Source of the DNA: Acidobacteriota bacterium
Lineage (GTDB): Bacteria > Acidobacteriota > Vicinamibacteria > Vicinamibacterales > 2-12-FULL-66-21
Assembly (NCBI GenBank): GCA_013362195.1
Contig: JABFWM010000658.1
Coordinates: forward strand, 1 to 12,805
Length of the DNA stretch: 12,805 nucleotides
Direction of reading: 5' to 3'
This document shows positions 1-6,211 of the stretch, piece after piece. A model generated the notes under the pieces. The model was not told where the DNA came from and did not search any database. It worked only from the letters and a program-made list of their open reading frames with translations. The stretch's first letter is position 1. Each line of letters opens with the position of its first letter. Both the position numbers and the translations under genes were made by a program.

Positions 1-641
1 ACGGTCACGCGGCGACGGCGCCGGTCCACCAGCGCAATTGCCCAGAAGGCGACCGGGGCGAACGACACGACGATCAACGCGATGCCCACCGGCTGCGCCA
101 GGGCATACATCCGGCCGCGCGGGACGGCGGTCTTCGCGTCGCGCAGCGGGTAGTCCGGCGCGTCGGGCAGCGTGCTGCGCAAGGCGACCGTCACGCCCGG
201 CACCTGCACCTCACCAGCCGGCGCCGCGTCGTCGAGCCGTTGACCGGGGCGGCGGACGTAATAGCGCGCCGAAAAGGGCGCCACGCGCAGTGACGCCGCG
301 TCCACGCGAAATGTCGTCAGGTCGTAGACGAAGCGTCGCGTGACGGCGCCGTTGCCGCGATCGATCCGGCCGCTTTCGCCGCCGGCGATCTCGAAGCCTT
401 CGAGCTTCAGCTTGTCTCTGGACAGATCGTCGTCCAGCACGTCGACGTTCGGCGGGCAGTCGATCTCGATCGTGAACCGCACGCGGTCGCCCACCCATAC
501 CGCGGTGCGATCGACGGACGCACGCACCTGCGGCGTGTTCGCAACGGTGTTCGTTTGCGCAGCAACAACCGCCGTCAGCCACGACAGGAGGCCCACAGAC
601 CAACCCAGGACAACACAGGCGAACGCCGTTGTGCGTGGCAT
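1..641 (-). CDS. BatD-like membrane protein, N-terminal part (runs off left edge)
   Basis: From the ATG at 641 the frame stays open for 213 codons to the window edge, so the C-terminus is missing. Residues 8-28 form a hydrophobic signal peptide ending near VVAAQ. Residues 38-155 are a beta-rich extracytoplasmic region resembling the first domain of BatD/oxygen-tolerance proteins (SVDRTAVWVGDRVRFTIEID at 42-61). A membrane segment follows at about 183-205, then a basic RRRRR stretch. It is the last visible cistron after the TPR, VWA, MoxR and DUF58 genes, which supports a role as the membrane-anchored partner of the Bat complex. Family BatD proteins are usually longer, so only part is visible. 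The start has only a weak GGTGG upstream. The same frame is open through the repeat array as far as 1223, so a further-upstream start cannot be excluded, but the signal peptide argues for 641. Confidence 0.75.
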   Translation of the reverse strand, partial: MPRTTAFACVVLGWSVGLLSWLTAVVAAQTNTVANTPQVRASVDRTAVWVGDRVRFTIEIDCPPNVDVLDDDLSRDKLKLEGFEIAGGESGRIDRGNGAVTRRFVYDLTTFRVDAASLRVAPFSARYYVRRPGQRLDDAAPAGEVQVPGVTVALRSTLPDAPDYPLRDAKTAVPRGRMYALAQPVGIALIVVSFAPVAFWAIALVDRRRRRVT

Positions 642-648
642 CCACCGC

Positions 649-960
649 AGTGTTCTTCTGTGTTCGTCTGTGGCCCTCTTTCTGTGTTCGTCTGTGGCCA
701 TTTTTCTGTGTTCGTCTGTGGCCATTTTTCTGTGTTTTTCTGTGGCCACCGTTCTGTGTTCTTCAGTGGCCATCTTTCTGGGTTCTCCTGTGGCCACCCG
801 TCTGTGTTCGTCTGTGGCCGTCTTGCTGTGTTCGTCTGTGCCGTCTTGCTGTGTTCGTCTGTGCCGTCTTGCTGTGTTCGTCTGTGCCGTCTTGCTGTGT
901 TCTTCTGTGGCCATTGTTTCGTGTTCTTCAGGGGCGTTCATTCCCTGTTCCTCTGTGGCC
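649..960. repeat. Tandem array of about 13 imperfect 24-bp (locally 23-bp) units
   Basis: On the plus strand the unit is TGTGTTCGTCTGTGGCC followed by a variable 7-nt tail ending TTC, GTC or TGC. Clear units start at 659, 683, 707, 731, 755, 779, 803, 827, 850, 873 and 896, with degenerate units from 921 and 945. The units at 683 and 707 are identical. Those at 827, 850 and 873 are identical to each other and lack one G (23 nt). The array is poor in A on the plus strand and clearly lower in GC than its neighbours. It begins just upstream of the BatD-like start and ends at the DUF58 stop, so it forms the intercistronic spacer. Units contain no stop codon in any frame, which creates long spurious ORFs. 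It resembles CACAGAYGAACACAG-type intergenic repeats I recall from environmental bacterial genomes, which I cannot verify here. Confidence 0.93.
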
Positions 961-1839
961 TCACGTCTTCCTCGCCGCGAACAGCGAGAGCACCGGCAAC
1001 ACCGGACTTTCGTCAGTGGGCACGAACACGTGGTCCATCGGCACGCGGTAGAAGGCGCGCGACAACTCGTCGCGCCGGGCGCGAACCGACGCCGCGAACT
1101 TCTCACGCGATGCGCGACCGAGTCCGATCGAGGCGCGGCGGCCGCTCTCGACGTCGCGCACGCGCAGGTAGCCGTCGCCGGCGGGCAGCTCGGCCTCGGT
1201 GCGATCTTCGGGCACCACGGCAATCAGGTCGTGGCGGGCGGCGAGCTGCGCCAACTCGCCGCTGTCCAGGACGCGGTCGTCGGTCATGAAGTCGGAAATG
1301 AAGAAGATGACGCTCACCCGCTTCAACGTCGCGAGCAGGTGGCGCACGGCCGGCCCCATCAGGGTGCGGCGGGAGTGGCCCTGAAGGTGCCAGCACTGCT
1401 CCAGCGTCGCCCAGGCGGCGGCGCGCGTGCGCCGCGGCGGCGTGTAGCTGAGCACGCGATCGGAGAAGGCGCAGAACCCGGCGTTGATCTGATCCGCCAG
1501 CGCGGAGAACAGAATCGAGGCGGTGATGAAGGTCAACGCCTCCTTCTTCGAGCAGCCGCCCGATCCCTGGGTCATGGATCGGGACGCGTCCATGACGAGC
1601 ATCACGTTCAGCTCGCGCTCGGCGTGCGTGTGGCGCACGAACGGTGCGCCCATGCGCGCCGTCACGTTCCAGTCGATCCGCCGGACGTCGTCACCAGGCC
1701 GGTAGGGCAGGTGCTCGTCGAAGTCGAATCCCGAACCGCGCAGCGGACTCTGGTAGACGCCGACGCGCTGGTTGCGGATTTTCTTTGCGGTGTACACCTC
1801 GATGTACCGCAGCTCGCGCATCACGTGCTCGGGAATCAT
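961..1839 (-). CDS. DUF58 domain protein with VWA-like fold (Bat/MoxR operon)
   Basis: This encodes a 292-residue cytoplasmic-type protein. The DUF58 signature YRPGDDVRRIDWNVTARMG lies at about 46-64, followed directly by a MIDAS-like DASRS (84-88) and SDF (182-184), the metal-site elements of a VWA-like fold. Length and layout fit DUF58 proteins that accompany MoxR ATPases. No transmembrane segment is evident. The ATG at 1839 overlaps the MoxR stop as ATGA, so translational coupling fixes the start and suggests fixed stoichiometry with the ATPase. There is no Shine-Dalgarno sequence of its own. Its role is probably as an adaptor or substrate-binding partner of the MoxR AAA+ complex; the exact substrate is unknown. 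Its stop codon sits at the edge of the tandem-repeat array. An unrelated frame through this gene is also open but R/A/P-rich and not coding. Confidence 0.95.
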   Translation of the reverse strand: MIPEHVMRELRYIEVYTAKKIRNQRVGVYQSPLRGSGFDFDEHLPYRPGDDVRRIDWNVTARMGAPFVRHTHAERELNVMLVMDASRSMTQGSGGCSKKEALTFITASILFSALADQINAGFCAFSDRVLSYTPPRRTRAAAWATLEQCWHLQGHSRRTLMGPAVRHLLATLKRVSVIFFISDFMTDDRVLDSGELAQLAARHDLIAVVPEDRTEAELPAGDGYLRVRDVESGRRASIGLGRASREKFAASVRARRDELSRAFYRVPMDHVFVPTDESPVLPVLSLFAARKT

Positions 1840-2870
1840 GGGATCGGCACCGCGCGCAGCAGATCGCCGAGGATCTCGTCCGCGTCGACGTTCTCCGCCT
1901 GAGCGCGCACCGTGCGGGCGATGCGATGCCGCGCCGCGTCGATGAAGATCTCCTTCACGTCGCCGGGCGACGTCCAGGTGCGCCCCTGAAGGAAGGCGTT
2001 GACGCGCGCCAGCGCCAGCACGTGCTGGTAGGAACGCGGCGACATGCCGAGCTGCAGCAGCTCCGTGAGGTGCGGGCGCCCCACCAGGGCGGGATCGCGC
2101 GTCGCGCGCCCGAGCCGCACGATGTATTCGACGATCTTGTCGTCGACGTACACGGTGGTGCGGATGAACTCGCGCAGCACGGTCACGTCGGCCGGCGCGA
2201 CGCGACGCTCGATCGTCGTCTCGCTCATGCGGACGTGCAGCATGTCGATCTCTTCGCGCGCCTCCGGATAGCCGACGCGAAGCATCATCGAGAAGCGATC
2301 GAGCTGCGCTTCGGGCAGCGTGTAGACGCCCTCCTGTTCGACCGGGTTCTGCGTCGCGAGCACCCAGAAGGGATCGTCGAGCGCAAACGTCGTATCGGCG
2401 AGCGTGACCTGCCGCTCCTGCATCGCTTCGAGCAGCGCACTCTGCGTCTTCGGCGTGGCCCGGTTGATTTCGTCGGCCAGCAGGATGTTGGTGAAGATGG
2501 GCCCCTGCTCGATGCGGAACGTGGACGTCTTCGCGTCGTAGACGCGGGTGCCCAGGATGTCGGCCGGCAGCAGGTCGGGGGTGAGCTGCACGCGCTGGAA
2601 TTTCGCGGCAATGGCCTGCGCGAGGGTGGTGGCCGTGAGCGTCTTGGCGACGCCGGGCACGCCTTCGAGCAGCAGGTGTCCGCACCCGGATCGCGTCCGT
2701 CCCTTCGCCGCGGAAAAGGGAATCGCCGCGAAGAGCGCCGTCAGCATGCGGCGGATGAGCACGTGCTGCCCGACGATGACCTTGCCAATCTCCTGCTCGA
2801 GCGCCGCGGCGATCGCCGCGGCGGCGTCGGGCGTCATCGTCGCGACGCTGAGCGGCTCGTGCAGGCTCAT
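1836..2870 (-). CDS. MoxR-family AAA+ ATPase
   Basis: This encodes 344 residues from the ATG at 2870. An ATG four codons upstream (2882) is possible, but the 2870 start makes an ATGA overlap with the preceding VWA gene, matching the next junction. Motifs are Walker A GVPGVAKT (70-77), Walker B LLADE (130-134), sensor 1 ATQNP (172-176), the EAQLDRF element with the arginine finger (187-193), and sensor 2 near MSPRS (276-280). This is the full MoxR core, so the protein should be an active ATPase. Between the N-terminal helix and the HLLLEG strand there is a stretch of about 14 residues (51-64, IPFSAAKGRTRSGC region) that I do not recall in the usual MoxR alignment. MoxR proteins act as chaperones with VWA partners in activating or assembling protein complexes, and genes for such partners lie on both sides. 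Confidence 0.97.
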   Translation of the reverse strand: MSLHEPLSVATMTPDAAAAIAAALEQEIGKVIVGQHVLIRRMLTALFAAIPFSAAKGRTRSGCGHLLLEGVPGVAKTLTATTLAQAIAAKFQRVQLTPDLLPADILGTRVYDAKTSTFRIEQGPIFTNILLADEINRATPKTQSALLEAMQERQVTLADTTFALDDPFWVLATQNPVEQEGVYTLPEAQLDRFSMMLRVGYPEAREEIDMLHVRMSETTIERRVAPADVTVLREFIRTTVYVDDKIVEYIVRLGRATRDPALVGRPHLTELLQLGMSPRSYQHVLALARVNAFLQGRTWTSPGDVKEIFIDAARHRIARTVRAQAENVDADEILGDLLRAVPIP

Positions 2871-3856
2871 AACAGCAGCCACAGCGCGGCAGCCGACGCT
2901 GCCGCCAGCGCGAGCGCGATCGGATACAGCTCGCGGTACTCGGTCGTCGTGCGCCAGCCGGTCATCCTGCGCTCCGCGGTGACGATCTCCGCGATGGCGT
3001 TCGCGAGCTCGCCGCCGGTCGTGGATCGCTGGTAGCGTCCGCCCGTGGCGGCCGCGATCTGCCGCAGCGTGCCTTCCTCGAAGCGCGTCCTCACGAGCTG
3101 TCCCTGCTCGTCACGCAGGTAGGTCTCCCGGCCCTCGGGATCCAGGATTGGAATCGGGACCGCCGCGGCCGAGCCGATGCCGATGCAGTTCACGCGATAG
3201 CCGTCCGCTCGATAGGCGTGCACCTGGCGCAGCAGCTCGCTCCCGTGGTCCTCGCCGTCGGACACGAGCAGGAACAGTTTGCGCGTCGGGCGATCATCGC
3301 GGCGCGCCACCTCGCGCGCGTTCTTCAACGCCGCGCCAATGTCGGTGCCGAGCAGGGTCTGCGGATCGTGATTGATCCAGTCGAGAAAGAACGAGACCGT
3401 CTCGAGGTCGTTGGTCAGGTAGGACAGAATCAGCGACCCGCCGGCAAACCCGACCAGGCCGATGCGGCCGATGCCTTCGGGCTTGTGCTCGATGAAGTTC
3501 TGGATCTCGCGGGTCGCGCGCGCGAAGCGCGAGGGCGCGATGTCGTGCGCGCGCATCGACGCCGACCGATCGAGCACGAGGACCAGGTCCTGCTGCTCGA
3601 ACACCGGCTCGCGCCGCGTCAGCAGCGCCTGCGGGCGGACCAGCGCCGTGACGATCGCGGCGCCGATCGTCACCATCACCGCCAGGGCCGCGAGCTCGCG
3701 GACGACCGACGATCGCCGCGACAGCGGCGCGAACCGGGGAGCAATCGGCGAGGCGCGGCGCACGCGGCGCAGATAGTGGACGCGAATCGCCCAGCATGCG
3801 ATCGCGATCGGGACGATCTGCCACCACGCCAGATACTCGGGACGGAGGACGCGCAT
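2867..3856 (-). CDS. Membrane-anchored von Willebrand factor A protein (BatA/BatB-like)
   Basis: This encodes 329 residues. Two N-terminal membrane segments (about 7-25 and 53-73) are followed by a VWA domain (about 90-290) and a C-terminal hydrophobic segment (309-328). MIDAS residues are complete: DRSAS (96-100), GTD (170-172) and SDGED (199-203). This is the BatA/BatB layout, in which the domain sits between membrane anchors and probably faces the periplasm. Only one such gene is present here, whereas Bacteroidetes bat operons usually carry two. It starts 12 bp after the TPR gene stop and overlaps MoxR by ATGA, so it is part of the same transcript. It probably binds a metal-dependent ligand or partner and couples MoxR action to the envelope. 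Whether it corresponds to BatA or BatB cannot be decided from sequence alone. Confidence 0.95.
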   Translation of the reverse strand: MRVLRPEYLAWWQIVPIAIACWAIRVHYLRRVRRASPIAPRFAPLSRRSSVVRELAALAVMVTIGAAIVTALVRPQALLTRREPVFEQQDLVLVLDRSASMRAHDIAPSRFARATREIQNFIEHKPEGIGRIGLVGFAGGSLILSYLTNDLETVSFFLDWINHDPQTLLGTDIGAALKNAREVARRDDRPTRKLFLLVSDGEDHGSELLRQVHAYRADGYRVNCIGIGSAAAVPIPILDPEGRETYLRDEQGQLVRTRFEEGTLRQIAAATGGRYQRSTTGGELANAIAEIVTAERRMTGWRTTTEYRELYPIALALAAASAAALWLLL

Positions 3857-3868
3857 CGCCGGCGGACG

Positions 3869-4441
3869 CTACCCGACCGATCGCGCCGGCTTGCCCGCTG
3901 GCGACGGCGGACGCAGCAGCTGCATCAGTTGCCGCGGCGGCGTTTTCGGCGTCTTCCGCAGCTCCGCCGCCAGACGTGACGTCAGTTCGTAGTTGTGCTT
4001 CGTGTCCCAGTCGTCCGGCGCCGCTTCGATCGCCTTGTGAAACTCGTCTTCGGCGCGCGTCAGCCAGCCAAGACGCGCGTCCGGCTTCTCTTCGACCAGC
4101 GCCTTGTCGAAGAGCGCGCAGCCGGACCAGAAATGCGGACGCGCACCCGCCGGCGCGCGCTCCGCCAGCTCGATCGCCTCCTCGTACCGCTTCAGCCGGT
4201 AGAGCGCCCAGAGACGGTTCGCGATCGCCCGATCGTATTCAGGCGCGAACATCTGGCGCGCGGCCGGGACGCGATCGAACCGCGCGATCGCGGCGTCGTA
4301 CCCGGCCGCCGCGTCAGGCAGACGGCCACCTGCCAGCGCACGGTCGGCGCGATCGAGATCGCGTGTCCACTGCGCATACGCGAGCATGGCTGCCCCCGCC
4401 AGTAGCGCGAGAACGGCGAAGGCAACCGCAAGCGATTTCAT
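3869..4441 (-). CDS. TPR protein, BatC-like, first gene of the Bat/MoxR operon
   Basis: This encodes 190 residues. An N-terminal hydrophobic segment (4-23) serves as a signal anchor or signal peptide. Helical repeats of TPR character follow: the DRADRALAGGRLPDAAAGYD region (about 30-49), the ANRLWALYRLKRYEEAIELA region (74-93), and a helix pair at about 106-141 ending in DDWDTKHNYEL (143-153), similar to the repeat terminus of BatC proteins. The C-terminus is proline-rich. It is the most upstream cistron, 12 bp before the VWA gene, and probably scaffolds the VWA and BatD-like proteins in the periplasm. No Shine-Dalgarno sequence is visible. An extended -10 element lies 18-26 nt upstream. The TPR assignment is based on residue pattern, not a search. 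Confidence 0.8.
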   Translation of the reverse strand: MKSLAVAFAVLALLAGAAMLAYAQWTRDLDRADRALAGGRLPDAAAGYDAAIARFDRVPAARQMFAPEYDRAIANRLWALYRLKRYEEAIELAERAPAGARPHFWSGCALFDKALVEEKPDARLGWLTRAEDEFHKAIEAAPDDWDTKHNYELTSRLAAELRKTPKTPPRQLMQLLRPPSPAGKPARSVG

Positions 4442-4459
4442 GCCGATGGTGTGCGCTGG

Positions 4460-4468
4460 ATTATGTCA
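4460..4468 (-). promoter_or_regulatory. Candidate extended -10 promoter for the Bat/MoxR operon
   Basis: On the minus strand TGACATAAT reads as TG-n-CATAAT, an extended -10 element, ending 18 nt before the TPR gene ATG at 4441. No -35 resembling TTGACA lies at 16-18 bp spacing. It is the only AT-rich hexamer near the operon start. Transcription would begin about 11-12 nt before the ATG, giving a very short leader. Confidence 0.4.
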
Positions 4469-4578
4469 CAAGGCGCACGGTAGCATGGACGGACGCTGGC
4501 GTTCGTCACACGGCCCGCGGCAGAATCGCTCACGGTTACGGCGCCCCGGCGTGACCGACGCGTCCGCGGGCCAGCTGC

Positions 4579-4710
4579 ATGCGCGTCGTCGAATTCGTGG
4601 TGTCGCCCGCCGGCGACCCCGAACTGGCGACGCTCATCGTCTCGGCTCATGCCGCAGGGCATGCCTCGGACATTCGGCACTCGCACTCGGAGTGTGGCGG
4701 CGGCCGTTGA
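4579..4710 (+). CDS. Possible 43-residue hypothetical protein
   Basis: A short ORF begins MRVVEFVVSPAGDPELATLI and ends at a TGA, with no recognisable domain. Third codon positions are mostly G or C and the translation is balanced, with a hydrophobic core and a His/Ser-rich tail (HSHSECGGG), unlike the arginine-rich shadow frames. Against it, there is no Shine-Dalgarno sequence and no evident promoter, and the frame upstream is closed at 4552-4554. It could be a genuine small gene, the remnant of a longer gene, or chance. Confidence 0.25.
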   Translation: MRVVEFVVSPAGDPELATLIVSAHAAGHASDIRHSHSECGGGR

Positions 4711-4749
4711 GCGGTCGGCATTGCAGCGGTGTTCTTCAGCAGCCGCCCG

Positions 4750-4908
4750 CTACCGGCGCCCCAACAGCGCGACCAGTGCCACGACGATCACCACCGCGAT
4801 GATGATGCCGACCCAGAAACCGGCTTTGAAGATTCCCGCGATGGCCGCGCAGCCAGCCAACGACAAAAGGAGCAGGAGCACGACGATCATCCGCGCAACG
4901 CTGAGCAT
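4750..4908 (-). CDS. Small membrane lipoprotein, 52 residues
   Basis: An ATG at 4908, preceded by a strong GGAGG Shine-Dalgarno 4 nt away, opens a 52-residue ORF. Residues 8-19 are hydrophobic and end in a lipobox, LAGC, with the cysteine at position 20, so the product should be lipidated there by signal peptidase II processing. The mature part of about 33 residues contains GIFKAGFWVG (25-34) and then a continuous Ile/Val/Leu membrane segment (35-49), closing with a basic RR. I recall similar tiny proteins with a GIFKAGxWxG motif and one terminal helix in Bacteroidetes and other environmental bacteria, function unknown; this is from memory. The gene is divergent from the DCC-family gene, with 56 bp between the two starts, and lies upstream of the Bat operon on the same strand, 308 bp away. 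Confidence 0.8.
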   Translation of the reverse strand: MLSVARMIVVLLLLLSLAGCAAIAGIFKAGFWVGIIIAVVIVVALVALLGRR

Positions 4909-4964
4909 GAGACCTCCGCGGCCGTCGCTATCACGGATCGTGCCGACACAACGGATGGGCTGAC

Positions 4965-5393
4965 ATGGCGAGCACGGTCGTCTTCTACGACGGGGTGTGC
5001 GGGCTGTGCGATCGCCTCGTCAAATTCCTCATCGCCCGCGATCAGCGCGGAAGGATCCTGTTCGCGCCGCTCCAGGGCGATGCCGCGCGCGACACGCTCG
5101 TCCGCTACGGACGGAGTCCCGACGATCTCCGCACCATCTACGTGGTCGCGAACTGGAGAGAACAGGACGAGCGCCTGTTGTCGCGATCGCGCGCGGTGCT
5201 CCACGCGCTGGATCAGCTTGGCGGACGATGGCGATTGCTGGCGGTACTGGCGCGGCTCGTGCCATCGCCGTTGGCAGACGTGGCATATCGCGTCGTCGCT
5301 CGCGTCCGGTATCGGGTGTTCGGGCGTTACGACGTGTGCCGGCTTCCACCCGCGGAGTCGCGGAGCCGCTTTCTCGATCGACAGGCCTCATGA
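4965..5393 (+). CDS. DCC-family thiol-disulfide oxidoreductase-like protein (DUF393)
   Basis: This encodes 142 residues. The family hallmark YDGVCGLC (8-15) opens the protein, with D9, C12 and C15 forming the DxxCxxC redox-like motif. The usual followers are present: RDQRGRILFAPLQ (25-37), the central SRAVLHALDQLGG segment (75-87) and the C-terminal RYRVFGRYDVCRLPP (115-129). No signal peptide is seen, so it is cytoplasmic. Family members are proposed thiol-disulfide oxidoreductases and are often called YuxK-like, but their substrates are not established. Its stop overlaps the next start as ATGA, so it is probably co-translated with the DUF2071 gene. No strong Shine-Dalgarno precedes the ATG at 4965, but family alignment to the DGVCGLC motif makes this start right. 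Confidence 0.93.
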   Translation: MASTVVFYDGVCGLCDRLVKFLIARDQRGRILFAPLQGDAARDTLVRYGRSPDDLRTIYVVANWREQDERLLSRSRAVLHALDQLGGRWRLLAVLARLVPSPLADVAYRVVARVRYRVFGRYDVCRLPPAESRSRFLDRQAS

Positions 5394-6166
5394 CCGCTCC
5401 GCCTCAGCACGACTTCAACAACGACATCGTGAAGGAGACGGCGCACCGGCCATGGCCGATGCCGCAGGCGGCCTGGGTGATGACGCAGACGTGGCACGAT
5501 CTGCTGTTCGCCCACTGGCCGGTGAGCGCCGACGCGCTGCGGGACAGAGTACCGGCGAGCTTTCCGATCGATTGCTTCGACCGCCAGGCCTGGCTCGGAA
5601 TCGTGCCGTTCTACATGACGAACGTGGCGCCGAGGTTCGTGCCCGCGCTGTCGCTGATGTCGTCGTTTCCCGAGCTCAACGTCCGCACCTACGTCGCCGT
5701 CGACGGCAAGCCGGGCGTCTACTTCTTCAGCCTCGACGCGGCCAATCCGGTCGCCGTCGGCGCCGCGCGCACGCTGCTCGGACTGCCCTACTTCACCGCC
5801 TCGATGGACTTCGATGTACGCGACGGCTACGTCCACTATGCGAGCCGGCGCACGTCCAGCGGGCCGAGCGCGGAGTTCGTCGCTCGGTATCGCTCCACCG
5901 GCCCCGTCGAGCCGCCGGTGCCCGGCACGCTCGAATATTTCCTGACCGAGCGCTACTGCCTGTACGCGGTCGACCACGGCAATCGCCCCTACCGGCTCGA
6001 CATTCATCATCCGCGCTGGCCCCTGCAGCCGGCCGAAGCCGAGATCCGCATCAACACGATGGCCGGCACCGCGGGCCTGCGCCTGCCATCGATGGCGCCG
6101 CTCCTCCACTTCGCCAAGCGACAGGACATGGTCGCGTGGCGCCCCGAACGAATCCTCATCCCCTAG
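5390..6166 (+). CDS. DUF2071 family protein (YqjF-like)
   Basis: This encodes 258 residues from the ATG at 5390, which overlaps the DCC-family stop. The frame is open further upstream, but that part translates to an arginine-rich shadow of the DCC gene. Conserved DUF2071 features are WHDLLFAHWPV (35-45), the LRDRVPASFPIDCFDRQAWL stretch (50-69), VPFYM (72-76), LNVRTYV (96-102) and GVYFFSLDA (109-117). The family has an acetoacetate-decarboxylase-like beta fold, but catalysis has not been shown for it in general. No signal peptide or membrane segment is seen. DUF2071 and DCC proteins side by side suggest a shared small-molecule or redox role, but this is inference from coupling only. Confidence 0.93.
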   Translation: MTAPPQHDFNNDIVKETAHRPWPMPQAAWVMTQTWHDLLFAHWPVSADALRDRVPASFPIDCFDRQAWLGIVPFYMTNVAPRFVPALSLMSSFPELNVRTYVAVDGKPGVYFFSLDAANPVAVGAARTLLGLPYFTASMDFDVRDGYVHYASRRTSSGPSAEFVARYRSTGPVEPPVPGTLEYFLTERYCLYAVDHGNRPYRLDIHHPRWPLQPAEAEIRINTMAGTAGLRLPSMAPLLHFAKRQDMVAWRPERILIP

Positions 6167-6198
6167 CTGCTCAACGGGAACGAGGGGGCGCCTGCGGA

Positions 6199-6204
6199 TA
6201 TACT
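6199..6204 (+). promoter_or_regulatory. Candidate -10 element TATACT for a leaderless YCII-like transcript
   Basis: TATACT ends 7 nt before the ATG at 6212, placing a predicted start site at or next to the A of the ATG. There is no Shine-Dalgarno sequence and no clear -35. The spacing matches leaderless promoters known from other bacteria. Confidence 0.4.
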
Positions 6205-6211
6205 CCCTCGC

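Larger units (their letters stand above)
4442..4749. other. 308-bp gap between the small lipoprotein and the TPR gene, no confident gene
   Basis: This stretch is GC-rich like its surroundings and holds the candidate promoter of the Bat/MoxR operon near its left end. I see one weak plus-strand ORF (4579-4710, listed separately). I see no repeat, no convincing terminator hairpin with a U tract and no RNA gene. Minus-strand open frames here encode arginine-rich translations typical of noncoding GC-rich DNA. Confidence 0.5.

Noticed and set aside
649..960. CRISPR array
   Set aside because: Units are 23-25 bp with no unique spacers; the variable 7-nt tails are too short, and there are no cas genes.
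629..1051. Plus-strand repeat protein of VRLWPFFC-type units
   Set aside because: It is a translation of the tandem array only, rich in Cys/Trp/Phe, with no start context; the minus-strand operon explains the region.
340..1902. 520-codon plus-strand open frame through the repeat array
   Set aside because: It is antisense to the BatD-like and DUF58 genes, and the openness comes from stop-free 24-bp units plus high GC; there is no domain signal.
4438..4686. 82-residue minus-strand ORF overlapping the TPR gene start
   Set aside because: Its Arg/Pro/Ala-rich composition is typical of shadow frames, and it conflicts with the better-supported TPR start at 4441.
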